From Aliishimia sp965369035 (lineage in GTDB: Bacteria; Pseudomonadota; Alphaproteobacteria; Rhodobacterales; Rhodobacteraceae), in assembly GCA_965369035.1 (NCBI GenBank), contig CBDUPF010000233.1, positions 1-6,852 of the forward strand: 6,852 nt of DNA, in the 5' to 3' direction. Of this stretch, positions 1 to 6,172 are shown in pieces; the first letter of the stretch is position 1, and each line of letters opens with the position of its first letter. Below the pieces are notes generated by a model that was not told where the DNA came from, did not search any database, and saw only the letters and a list, made by a program, of their open reading frames with translations. Made by a program: the position numbers and the translations under genes.

Positions 1-93
1 CGGCGCCAGCGCGCCGGCCACCAGGGCTGCCACGGCAAAGGGGCCGCGCCGTCCCGCATTCGTCTCACTCACAAGCTCGCCGTTTCGTGCCAT
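1..93 (-). CDS. N-terminal fragment of an exported protein, possibly BamB-like (PQQ-type beta-propeller)
   Basis: Reading leftward from an ATG at 93-91, the frame stays open to the window edge for 31 codons. It gives a basic, polar start (MARNGELVSETNAGRRG) followed by a hydrophobic run (PFAVAALVAGALAP), which looks like an export signal or lipoprotein leader whose end lies outside the window. A GTG at 72-70 is an alternative start, giving MSETNAGRRG. The frame begins 17 bases after the stop of the YfgM-like gene, so the two are probably co-transcribed. The BamB suggestion is inference from gene order: in E. coli yfgM is followed by bamB and der, and related orders occur in alphaproteobacteria. 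BamB is a subunit of the outer-membrane beta-barrel assembly machine. No propeller repeat or lipobox cysteine is visible in so short a piece, so the identity is tentative while the coding call is firmer. Confidence 0.5.
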   Translation of the reverse strand, partial: MARNGELVSETNAGRRGPFAVAALVAGALAP

Positions 94-110
94 TCCGGAA
101 TCCGCCGGTT

Positions 111-788
111 TCAATTGCCGGCCTGCGACGCGTCCGTGCGCCCAGGCTCCCCACCAAGCGCCACAATCACCTGCCTTGCGCGCTCTTGCAAGTCCGCGCT
201 GGCCTCCGCGTCATTCAGGATCGATTGCAGTTGCGCGATGGCCGCGTCCGTGTCGCCGGACTCGGCGTCGATCAGCGCCAGTTGTTCCTCCGCCAGCAGG
301 CGCATGCGCTGTCCGGGTGCGGCGAACGCCTCGAACCCGGCGCGGCGGTCGGCCACATCCATCTCGGGCGCGCGCACCAGAAGCGCCTTGAAGCCGGCGA
401 TCTGACGGTAGATTTCCGGCACCTCGCCATCTTCGGCCACAGCGTTGAGTCGCTTTGCGGCCTCGTCCGTCCGGTCGGTGGCGGCAAGCTCGGCCGCAGC
501 GATCATGTTGAGCACCGCGCGCGCCTCCGGATCCTCGGCATCGAGGCCGGAAATCGCCTGCGCCCGTGCGGCCGGGTCATCCTCGGTCAGTGCGGCGATG
601 ATTCCATCGCCCAGCGCCTGCGCCCGTGCCTCGGCCTGCGCCTTGCGCCATTCGGCCCAGGCCGCTCCGGCCACGATCAGAACCACGACCAGCGCGGCAA
701 TCCAGCCGTAACGCCGCACATAGGCAAAAAGCTTGTCGCGGCGAACCTCTTCGGTCACCTCGTCGATGAAACTGTCGGTGTCGCTCAT
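111..788 (-). CDS. YfgM-like membrane-anchored tetratricopeptide repeat protein
   Basis: A 225-residue protein begins MSDTDSFIDEVTEEVRRDKL, has one hydrophobic helix at about residues 28-45 (GWIAALVVVLIVAGAAWA), and continues as an alanine-rich helical domain to the C terminus. This is the architecture of the YfgM/TPR_21 family: a short acidic cytoplasmic N terminus, one transmembrane anchor and a periplasmic TPR-type domain. Helical pairs rich in A, L and E at about 75-115 and 165-210 fit TPR-like repeats. In E. coli YfgM is an inner-membrane protein associated with the SecYEG translocon and periplasmic chaperones; the same role here is inferred. The ATG at 788-786 has only a weak ribosome-binding sequence (GGGGGCAGG, directly adjacent). 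The start is supported because the charged segment before the membrane helix is typical of the family. The next gene starts 17 bases after its stop. A weak promoter candidate lies at 847-842 (TTGGCT) and 824-819 (TAAGAG) on the minus strand, 17 bases apart. Confidence 0.85.
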   Translation of the reverse strand: MSDTDSFIDEVTEEVRRDKLFAYVRRYGWIAALVVVLIVAGAAWAEWRKAQAEARAQALGDGIIAALTEDDPAARAQAISGLDAEDPEARAVLNMIAAAELAATDRTDEAAKRLNAVAEDGEVPEIYRQIAGFKALLVRAPEMDVADRRAGFEAFAAPGQRMRLLAEEQLALIDAESGDTDAAIAQLQSILNDAEASADLQERARQVIVALGGEPGRTDASQAGN

Positions 789-910
789 CCTGCCCCCGGG
801 CCTTCGCGCGTTCGGGCTCTCTTACAGTGGTCCGCAGTTCAAGCCAAGGGCCCCGCAACATTCGGACATTCGTCAGCGATTTCATCCTCGTGACGGAAAA
901 TGTCATTAGA

Positions 911-939
911 TTGCAGCATATTGCAAAAAACTATAAACT
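911..939 (+). promoter_or_regulatory. Candidate sigma-70 promoter for the efflux operon
   Basis: A -35-like TTGCAG at 911-916 and a -10-like TAAACT at 934-939 are separated by 17 bases. TATAAA at 932-937 is an alternative -10 with 15-base spacing. The elements sit in the only AT-rich patch (about 900-970) of an otherwise GC-rich intergenic region. A second copy of TTGCA at 921-925 repeats the first at 10-base spacing, so another -35 register is possible. The -10 overlaps the palindrome at 934-954, an arrangement expected of a repressed promoter. Placement is by eye and is uncertain. Confidence 0.35.
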
Positions 940-954
940 GAACTGGTTAGTTTA
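934..954. promoter_or_regulatory. Imperfect 21-bp palindrome, probable TetR-family repressor operator
   Basis: The left half TAAACTGAAC and the right half GGTTAGTTTA flank a central T at 944. Eight of the ten base pairs are complementary between the halves, with the outer six perfect. A palindrome of this size overlapping the -10 region just upstream of an RND adaptor gene is the usual placement for TetR-family (AcrR-like) operators. The family assignment is inference. No regulator gene is present in the window, so any repressor must be encoded elsewhere. Confidence 0.5.
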
Positions 955-970
955 GCGTACTTATCGCATA

Positions 971-1015
971 AATCCGACCGGGAAAGTGGCCGTCAGATTG
1001 GGCCACGTCCGGATT
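971..1015 (+). promoter_or_regulatory. Hairpin in the 5' leader of the efflux operon
   Basis: The inner stem GTGGCC (986-991) pairs with GGCCAC (1001-1006) across a 9-base loop. The outer stem AATCCGAC (971-978) pairs with GTCCGGATT (1007-1015) with one bulged C at 1009. Seven unpaired bases (979-985) sit on the left arm. The structure ends two bases before the Shine-Dalgarno sequence at 1018-1022, so it could influence translation of the adaptor. There is no run of T after it, so it does not look like a terminator. The pairing is seen in the sequence; any function is inference. Confidence 0.35.
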
Positions 1016-1017
1016 AC

Positions 1018-1022
1018 GAGGG
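1018..1022 (+). promoter_or_regulatory. Ribosome-binding site of the adaptor gene
   Basis: GAGGG lies seven bases before the ATG at 1030. It is the clearest Shine-Dalgarno sequence near this start and fixes the start at 1030, at the head of the membrane-anchor sequence. Confidence 0.6.
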
Positions 1023-1029
1023 CCGAAAA

Positions 1030-2307
1030 ATGCGGATAATCCCCGTTCTGCTGGCGATCGCCATTGGAACCCTGCTCTATTTGTGGGTGGTGCAGCGCGA
1101 CACCTTCTACGCCGGGATCGGTGTCGATCCGGCAGCGGAGACCGAAGAGGAGTCACCGGCGCCCGATCAGGGCGTGACCGAGGACGGCCTGATCCGCGTC
1201 GTGGCCATGGCATCCCACGCCGAAGTGATCGACACCGCGGTCGTGCTGCGCGGCCAGACGCAGGCGATGCGGCAGGTCGACGTGAGGGCGGAAACCTCGG
1301 CTACGGTGATATCGGAGCCGATCCGAAAGGGCTCGTTTGTCGAAGCCGGGCAGATCCTGTGCGAGCTCGATCCGGGGACGCGCGGATCCGCGCTGGCCGA
1401 AGCCCGCGCGCGGCTGACCGAGGCCAGGGCCCGCAAGTCGGAAGCCGAGGCGCGGGTTCCTGAAGCCAAAGCGCGGCTTGCCGAAGCCGAGGCCTGGCTG
1501 ACCGACGCGCTGACCAACGAGAACGCTGCGGTGCGTCTGAGTGCGGACGGCTTTGCCTCGGACACCCGCGTGACCAGCGCGCGCGCCACCGTCGCCACGC
1601 GGCGTGCGGCGGTGGATTCGGCGCAATTGGGACTGAGCACGGCGCAGTCCGGCATCGAAGCCGCCGAAGCGGGGATCGAGTCGGCCCAGGCCGCCGTGGC
1701 CTCCGCGGAGAAGGAGATCGAGCGTCTGACGATCCGCGCGCCGTTTGCCGGGCTGCTGGAAAGCGACACGGCCGAGCTGGGCGCGCTCCTGCAACCCGGT
1801 GCGCTTTGCGCCACCGTCCTGCAGCTCGACCCGATCAAGCTCGTGGCCTTCGTTCCGGAGACGGAGGTGGACCGCGTCGAGGTCGGCGCGCAGGCGGGCG
1901 GCGAACTGGCCAGCGGCAAGAGCGAGCGCGTGACGGGCAAGGTCACCTTTCTGTCGCGCAGCGCCGATCCGACGACACGGACCTTCCGGGTGGAGATCGA
2001 GGTGTCGAACCCGGACCTGAAACTGCGCGACGGCCAGACGGTGGAGATCCTGATCGCCGCCGAAGGCGAACGGGCGCACCTCCTGCCCGCCTCTGCCCTG
2101 ACGCTCAACGACGAGGGCACGCTTGGCATCCGCACGGTGGACGATGAGGGTGTGGTGGATTTCCTCCCGGTCACCCTGATGCGTGACACGACGCGCGGCG
2201 TATGGCTCACAGGGCTTCCGGACGAGATCAACGTGATCATCGTCGGCCAGGAATACGTCACCCGCGGCGTGACGGTTGCGCCGACCTTCCGGGAAAGCAA
2301 GACATGA
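1030..2307 (+). CDS. RND efflux pump periplasmic adaptor (membrane-fusion protein, HlyD/AcrA family)
   Basis: This 425-residue protein should link an inner-membrane RND permease to an outer-membrane channel. Residues 1-21 are hydrophobic (MRIIPVLLAIAIGTLLYLWV) and look like an uncleaved anchor, since there is no lipobox cysteine or clear AxA site. An acidic, proline-containing linker follows (about 33-52). The first lipoyl half is at about 84-116 (VRAETSATVISEPIRKGSFV, then AGQILCELD). A helical hairpin spans about 117-233, with the tip around RLSADGFASDTRV (169-181), which resembles the R-L-S tip motif used for channel contact. The second lipoyl half is at about 234-262 (IRAPFAGLLESDTAELGALL). 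A beta-barrel follows (about 264-345), then a membrane-proximal domain to about 420. The length is usual for the family, but the hairpin (about 116 residues) is longer than that of AcrA. The stop overlaps the permease start as ATGA, implying one operon and coupled translation. The exported substrate cannot be deduced. Confidence 0.93.
   Translation: MRIIPVLLAIAIGTLLYLWVVQRDTFYAGIGVDPAAETEEESPAPDQGVTEDGLIRVVAMASHAEVIDTAVVLRGQTQAMRQVDVRAETSATVISEPIRKGSFVEAGQILCELDPGTRGSALAEARARLTEARARKSEAEARVPEAKARLAEAEAWLTDALTNENAAVRLSADGFASDTRVTSARATVATRRAAVDSAQLGLSTAQSGIEAAEAGIESAQAAVASAEKEIERLTIRAPFAGLLESDTAELGALLQPGALCATVLQLDPIKLVAFVPETEVDRVEVGAQAGGELASGKSERVTGKVTFLSRSADPTTRTFRVEIEVSNPDLKLRDGQTVEILIAAEGERAHLLPASALTLNDEGTLGIRTVDDEGVVDFLPVTLMRDTTRGVWLTGLPDEINVIIVGQEYVTRGVTVAPTFRESKT
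1399..1731 (+). repeat. Heptad-repeat arms of the adaptor's coiled-coil hairpin
   Basis: Residues 124-158 (1399-1503) consist of five consecutive seven-residue units: EARARLT, EARARKS, EAEARVP, EAKARLA and EAEAWLT. The descending arm, residues 193-234 (1606-1731), contains six further heptads with the pattern small-x-hydrophobic-x-x-A-Q/E: AAVDSAQ, LGLSTAQ, SGIEAAE, AGIESAQ, AAVASAE and KEIERLT. The ascending DNA is an imperfect tandem repeat with a 21-base unit. The repeats are internal to the gene. They suggest the hairpin was lengthened by whole-heptad duplication, which is inference. Confidence 0.7.
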
Positions 2308-5300
2308 CAGGCATCGTCGACTGGGCAGCATCGCGCGCGCGCATGGTGCTGGCCTTCATCCTTCTGTCGCTGACGATCGGCACCTTCGCCTACGTTTCTC
2401 TCCCCAAGGAGGGAGAGCCGGATATCGAGATCCCGGCGCTGTTCATCTCCGTCCCCTTCCCCGGGATTTCCGCCATCGACAGCGAAACGCTGCTGATCAA
2501 GCCGATGGAGACGGAACTTGCCGATCTCGACGGTTTGAAAACGATGTCCGGTACGGCGGCCGAAGGCTATGCCGGCATGGTGCTGGAGTTCGAATTCGGC
2601 TGGGACAAGACCAAGGTCATGGCCGATGTGCGCGACGCCATGAACAACGCCGAGGCGGATTTCCCCGAAGGCGCGGAGAAATACACGATCAACGAATTCA
2701 ACTTCTCCGAATTCCCGATCATCATCGTCAACCTCAGCGGCGCGGTGCCCGAACGCACGATGAACCGCATCGCCAAGGACCTGCAGGACCGGATCGAAAG
2801 CCTCGACGCCGTGCTGGAGGCCGCGCTCGCCGGCAACCGCGACGAGATGCTGGAGGTGGTGATCGACCCGCTGCGGCTCGAGGCCTACAATGTCACGGCG
2901 GCGGAACTGATCCAGGTGGTGCAGAACAACAACCAGCTGATTGCCGCCGGCGAGGTGGAGACGGACCAGGGCACCTTCGCGGTCAAGATTCCGTCGAGCT
3001 TTGACGAGGCGCGCGACGTCTACGACCTGCCGGTCAAGACCAACGGCGACCGGGTCGTCACGCTGGGCGATCTGGCGCAGATCAACCTCACCTTCGAGGA
3101 CCGCACGGGCACCGCGCGGTTCAACGGCGACAAGACGGTCGCGCTGCAGGTTGTGAAACGCAAGGGCTACAACCTGATCGACACGGCCGAGCTGATCAAA
3201 CAGACCGTGGCCGAGGCGAGCGAGGCCTGGCCTGCGGGCCTGCGCGCGGCGGTGGAACTGGGCACGTCGAACGACCAGAGCCGGATCGTCGATTCGATGG
3301 TGAAGCAACTCCAGGGCTCCGTGCTGACCGCGATATGCCTCGTGATGCTGGTGTCGCTGGCGATTCTCGGGCCCCGCGCCTCGCTGCTCGTGGGCTTCGC
3401 GATCCCGACCTCCTTCATGCTCTGTTTCGCCTTCCTCGCGCTGATGGGCATCAGCATTTCCAACATCGTGATGTTCGGCCTGATCCTGTCGGTGGGCATG
3501 CTGGTCGACGGCGCCATCGTGGTGGTGGAATACGCCGACAAGCGGCAGGCCGAGGGCGTGGGGCCGATGCACGCCTATGTCGAAGCGGCCAAGCGCATGT
3601 TCTGGCCGGTCACCTCCTCTACCGCGACGACGCTTTGCGCGTTCCTCCCGATGCTCTTCTGGCCGGGTGTTCCGGGCGAATTCATGGGCATGCTGCCCGT
3701 GACGCTGATCTTCGTGCTTTCCGCCTCTCTCGTGGTGGCGTTGGTCTACCTGCCGGTGATGGGGGGCGTGACCGGCCGGATGGAGCGGTGGTTCTCCCAG
3801 AACGTGGAGCAGATCGCCGGCCTGCGCTGGTACCTGCATCTCGCGCTGTTCCCGCTCGGGGCCATCGCGCTGGCGGTAGCAGGGTCCGCGGTTCCGTTCC
3901 TGGGCCAGCAGGTGGGCGCACAATTCGCGGGGCTCGACGGCGGTAACCTCTTCGGCAGCGTGGTGCCGACCTTCGCGCTGGTGTTCGTCATGATCGTGGC
4001 GGCGGTGTTTGCGCTGGCGATCGGGATTTCCGCCGCCATCACGCTGGTCCTGTCCTTCGTCGCCGTATTCACGCGGCTCGGCATGAGCGGGCGCCGTCTC
4101 GTCTCCCGGATGCTGCCCCAGCGTCGCGAGCGGGTCCGGTCGGGCTACAGGCGCAGCGTCTTCGGCCGGATCATCGAACTGATTGCCGGCAACCCCGTCA
4201 TGCCGCTGGTCACGGCCGGGGTCGTCTTCGTCTTTGTCGGCACGGTGATGATCCATTTCTCCAACAACAACCGCGGGGTGGAGTTCTTTGTCGAGAGCGA
4301 GACGGAACAGGCCATCGTCTACGTCCTGGCGCGCGGCAACCTGAGCCTTCAGGAAAAGGACGCGCTGGTCCAGGAGGCGGAGGAGATCATCCTTGCGCAT
4401 CCGGGCATCCAGTCGGCCTTCGCCTTCGCCGGCGAGGGTGGGCTCAACGCCAATACCGGCGGCAGCCAGGCACCCAAGGACACCATCGGACAGATCCAGC
4501 TCGAGACGATCCCCTGGGAGGACCGCGCCGACCAGCCGGAACTCGACGGCGACCGCGTGATGGACGAGCTGACAGCCGAGCTCAGGAAGCTCCCCGGCAT
4601 CCAGATCGAGATCCTGTCGCTGTCCCGCGGCCCGGCCTCCGGCAAGCCGGTGCACCTGCGCCTGACCGGGGACGACTGGGACGACCTCGTGGCCGCGACG
4701 GCGCAGGCGCGTGCGGTCTACGAGGAAACGCCGGGTCTGACCCTGATCGAGGACACGCGCCCCCTGCCCGGCATCGACTGGCAGATCGACGTGGACGTGG
4801 AAAAAGCCGGCCGCTACGGCGCCGATGTGGCGACGGTGGGCGGCATGGTCCAGCTCGTGACCCGCGGCATCCTGCTCGACACCATGCGGGTCGATACATC
4901 CGACGAGGAGATCGAGATCCGCGTGCGGCTGCCCGAGGAGGACCGGGTGCTCTCGACGCTCGACTCGCTGAAGGTTCGCACCAGCGACGGCCTGGTGCCG
5001 CTGTCGAATTTCGTGACCCGCACGCCCGTGCCCTCTCTGGCCCAGATCAGCCGCGTCGACCAGAAGCGCTATTTCGACGTGAAGGCCGACGTCCTGCCCG
5101 GCCTGCAAAAGCTCGTGGATGCCGACAACCAGACCGTAGCGACGCTGCGCACCACCGAAGGCCGCGCCGAGATCACCGGCGAGGACGGCACCGGCTACGC
5201 CATCCTGCAAAGCGACCTGCCGGCGTCGGCCCTGAGCGACGGCCTCAAGGCCGAAGACCTGCGCATGGTGCCGGTCAATGCCAACGAACGCATCGCGGAG

Positions 5301-6089
5301 CTCACGAAATGGCTGGAAACCTCGCCGCTGCCGCCGGGCATCGGCTGGGAATGGACCGGCGATCAGGAGGATCAGGCCGAAAGTCAGGCCTTCCTGTCGA
5401 ACGCCTTTGCCGCCGCGCTGGGGCTGATGTTCATCATCCTGCTGGCGCAGTTCAACTCCTTCTACAATGCGGTGCTGGTGCTGCTGGCCGTGGTTCTGTC
5501 GACCACCGGCGTGCTGATCGGGATGCTGGTCATGCAGCAGCCCTTCTCCATCATCATGACTGGCACGGGGATCGTGGCGCTGGCCGGGATCGTGGTGAAC
5601 AACAACATCGTTCTGATCGACACCTACCAGGAATACGCGCAGGTCATGCCGCGGGTCGAGGCGATCATCCGCACGGCGCAGGACCGGATCCGGCCCGTGC
5701 TGCTGACCACGATCACGACGATGGCGGGGCTCGCGCCGATGATGTTCGGCTTGTCGCTCGATTTCGCCAATGGCGGCTATTCCATCGACAGCCCCACGGC
5801 GCTGTGGTGGAAGCAGCTGGCGACGGCGGTGGTCTTCGGGCTCGGCACGGCGACGGTCCTGACGCTGGTCTTCACCCCCTCGATGCTGGCGGCCCGGGTC
5901 TGGGCTACGACCTATGCCCATTGGGCGGCCCATCTGTTGGCGCGCCTCTCGATGGGTCGTGCCAGCCGGGCAGCGCGGGACTGGGCGCTGGAACGCGAGA
6001 CACGGCGGATGGCGGGCACGGAGATCATCTGGGACGAGGTCGAAATACCGGGTTCGACCTCGCCGCAGACACTCAGGGCAGCGGAATGA
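2304..6089 (+). CDS. RND efflux permease, large variant with extra hydrophobic segments
   Basis: This is the proton-driven inner-membrane pump of the exporter (AcrB/MexB superfamily). The ATG at 2304 overlaps the adaptor stop and starts MTGIVDWAASRARMVLAFIL, a normal RND N terminus; the same frame is open upstream to 2202, but that stretch is inside the adaptor gene. The protein has 1261 residues against about 1050 for AcrB. Approximate helices: TM1 14-31, TM2 337-355, TM3 360-380, TM4 386-406, TM5 438-455, TM6 463-484, TM7 632-650, TM8 1030-1050, TM9 1053-1075, TM10 1083-1108, TM11 1133-1150 and TM12 1170-1195. Periplasmic porter domains lie at about 32-336 and 651-1029. LPKEGEPDIEIP (33-44) after TM1 and GMLVDGAIVVVEY (398-410) in TM4 are family signatures. 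Extra hydrophobic stretches at 509-532 and 554-592 lie between TM6 and TM7. Relative to AcrB, D402 matches D407, G403 replaces D408, N1099 replaces K940, and R1128 and T1135 match R971 and T978. A charged tail of about 60 residues follows TM12. The substrate is unknown. Confidence 0.93.
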   Translation: MTGIVDWAASRARMVLAFILLSLTIGTFAYVSLPKEGEPDIEIPALFISVPFPGISAIDSETLLIKPMETELADLDGLKTMSGTAAEGYAGMVLEFEFGWDKTKVMADVRDAMNNAEADFPEGAEKYTINEFNFSEFPIIIVNLSGAVPERTMNRIAKDLQDRIESLDAVLEAALAGNRDEMLEVVIDPLRLEAYNVTAAELIQVVQNNNQLIAAGEVETDQGTFAVKIPSSFDEARDVYDLPVKTNGDRVVTLGDLAQINLTFEDRTGTARFNGDKTVALQVVKRKGYNLIDTAELIKQTVAEASEAWPAGLRAAVELGTSNDQSRIVDSMVKQLQGSVLTAICLVMLVSLAILGPRASLLVGFAIPTSFMLCFAFLALMGISISNIVMFGLILSVGMLVDGAIVVVEYADKRQAEGVGPMHAYVEAAKRMFWPVTSSTATTLCAFLPMLFWPGVPGEFMGMLPVTLIFVLSASLVVALVYLPVMGGVTGRMERWFSQNVEQIAGLRWYLHLALFPLGAIALAVAGSAVPFLGQQVGAQFAGLDGGNLFGSVVPTFALVFVMIVAAVFALAIGISAAITLVLSFVAVFTRLGMSGRRLVSRMLPQRRERVRSGYRRSVFGRIIELIAGNPVMPLVTAGVVFVFVGTVMIHFSNNNRGVEFFVESETEQAIVYVLARGNLSLQEKDALVQEAEEIILAHPGIQSAFAFAGEGGLNANTGGSQAPKDTIGQIQLETIPWEDRADQPELDGDRVMDELTAELRKLPGIQIEILSLSRGPASGKPVHLRLTGDDWDDLVAATAQARAVYEETPGLTLIEDTRPLPGIDWQIDVDVEKAGRYGADVATVGGMVQLVTRGILLDTMRVDTSDEEIEIRVRLPEEDRVLSTLDSLKVRTSDGLVPLSNFVTRTPVPSLAQISRVDQKRYFDVKADVLPGLQKLVDADNQTVATLRTTEGRAEITGEDGTGYAILQSDLPASALSDGLKAEDLRMVPVNANERIAELTKWLETSPLPPGIGWEWTGDQEDQAESQAFLSNAFAAALGLMFIILLAQFNSFYNAVLVLLAVVLSTTGVLIGMLVMQQPFSIIMTGTGIVALAGIVVNNNIVLIDTYQEYAQVMPRVEAIIRTAQDRIRPVLLTTITTMAGLAPMMFGLSLDFANGGYSIDSPTALWWKQLATAVVFGLGTATVLTLVFTPSMLAARVWATTYAHWAAHLLARLSMGRASRAARDWALERETRRMAGTEIIWDEVEIPGSTSPQTLRAAE

Positions 6090-6091
6090 CA

Positions 6092-6113
6092 CCCACCACG
6101 GGATTGTGATGGG
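6092..6113 (+). promoter_or_regulatory. Small hairpin directly after the permease stop codon
   Basis: CCCACCAC (6092-6099) pairs with GTGATGGG (6106-6113) at seven of eight positions around a six-base loop, starting three bases after the permease TGA. No T-run follows, so it is not a standard intrinsic terminator. Its right arm overlaps the segment at 6109-6119 that can also pair with the DUF302 start site, so the two pairings exclude each other. Confidence 0.3.
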
Positions 6114-6171
6114 CTCCTCTCGCGCAGCGACGCTAGGCTCCTCGTGATCGAATTTCCATCGAGGAGCCCAT
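6109..6171 (+). promoter_or_regulatory. Two alternative hairpins covering the ribosome-binding site of the DUF302 gene
   Basis: The Shine-Dalgarno region GAGGAG (6161-6166) lies in CGAGGAGCC (6160-6168), a perfect 9-bp partner of GGCTCCTCG (6136-6144) across a 15-base loop. A second upstream copy, ATGGGCTCCTC (6109-6119), is an 11-bp perfect complement of GAGGAGCCCAT (6161-6171), which also covers the first ATG. The two upstream segments share GGCTCCTC at 24-base spacing and compete for the same partner. This is the layout of a translational control element, or possibly of a DNA-binding site with repeated half-sites. The complementarity is seen directly; regulation is inference. There is no T-rich tract, so termination is unlikely. 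Confidence 0.45.
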
Positions 6172-6172
6172 G

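Noticed and set aside
858..872. Direct repeat ACATTCG-G-ACATTCG in the divergent intergenic region
   Set aside because: Two short copies without further repeats or clear relation to promoter elements; chance is sufficient.
87..893. A 268-codon plus-strand frame over the YfgM-like gene
   Set aside because: The minus-strand protein has a clear membrane anchor and TPR-like architecture, while the plus-strand translation has no coherent features.
891..905. TGAC...GTCA inverted repeat
   Set aside because: The arms are only four bases with no extension, too short to support as an operator.
2202..2303. An upstream extension of the permease reading frame
   Set aside because: It lies within the adaptor gene and would place a charged, non-family sequence before the normal RND N terminus. 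The ATGA overlap at 2304 is the natural start.
1153..2331. A 392-codon minus-strand frame opposite the adaptor gene
   Set aside because: It is rich in arginine, glycine and histidine, lacks family motifs and is fully explained by the adaptor's codon bias.
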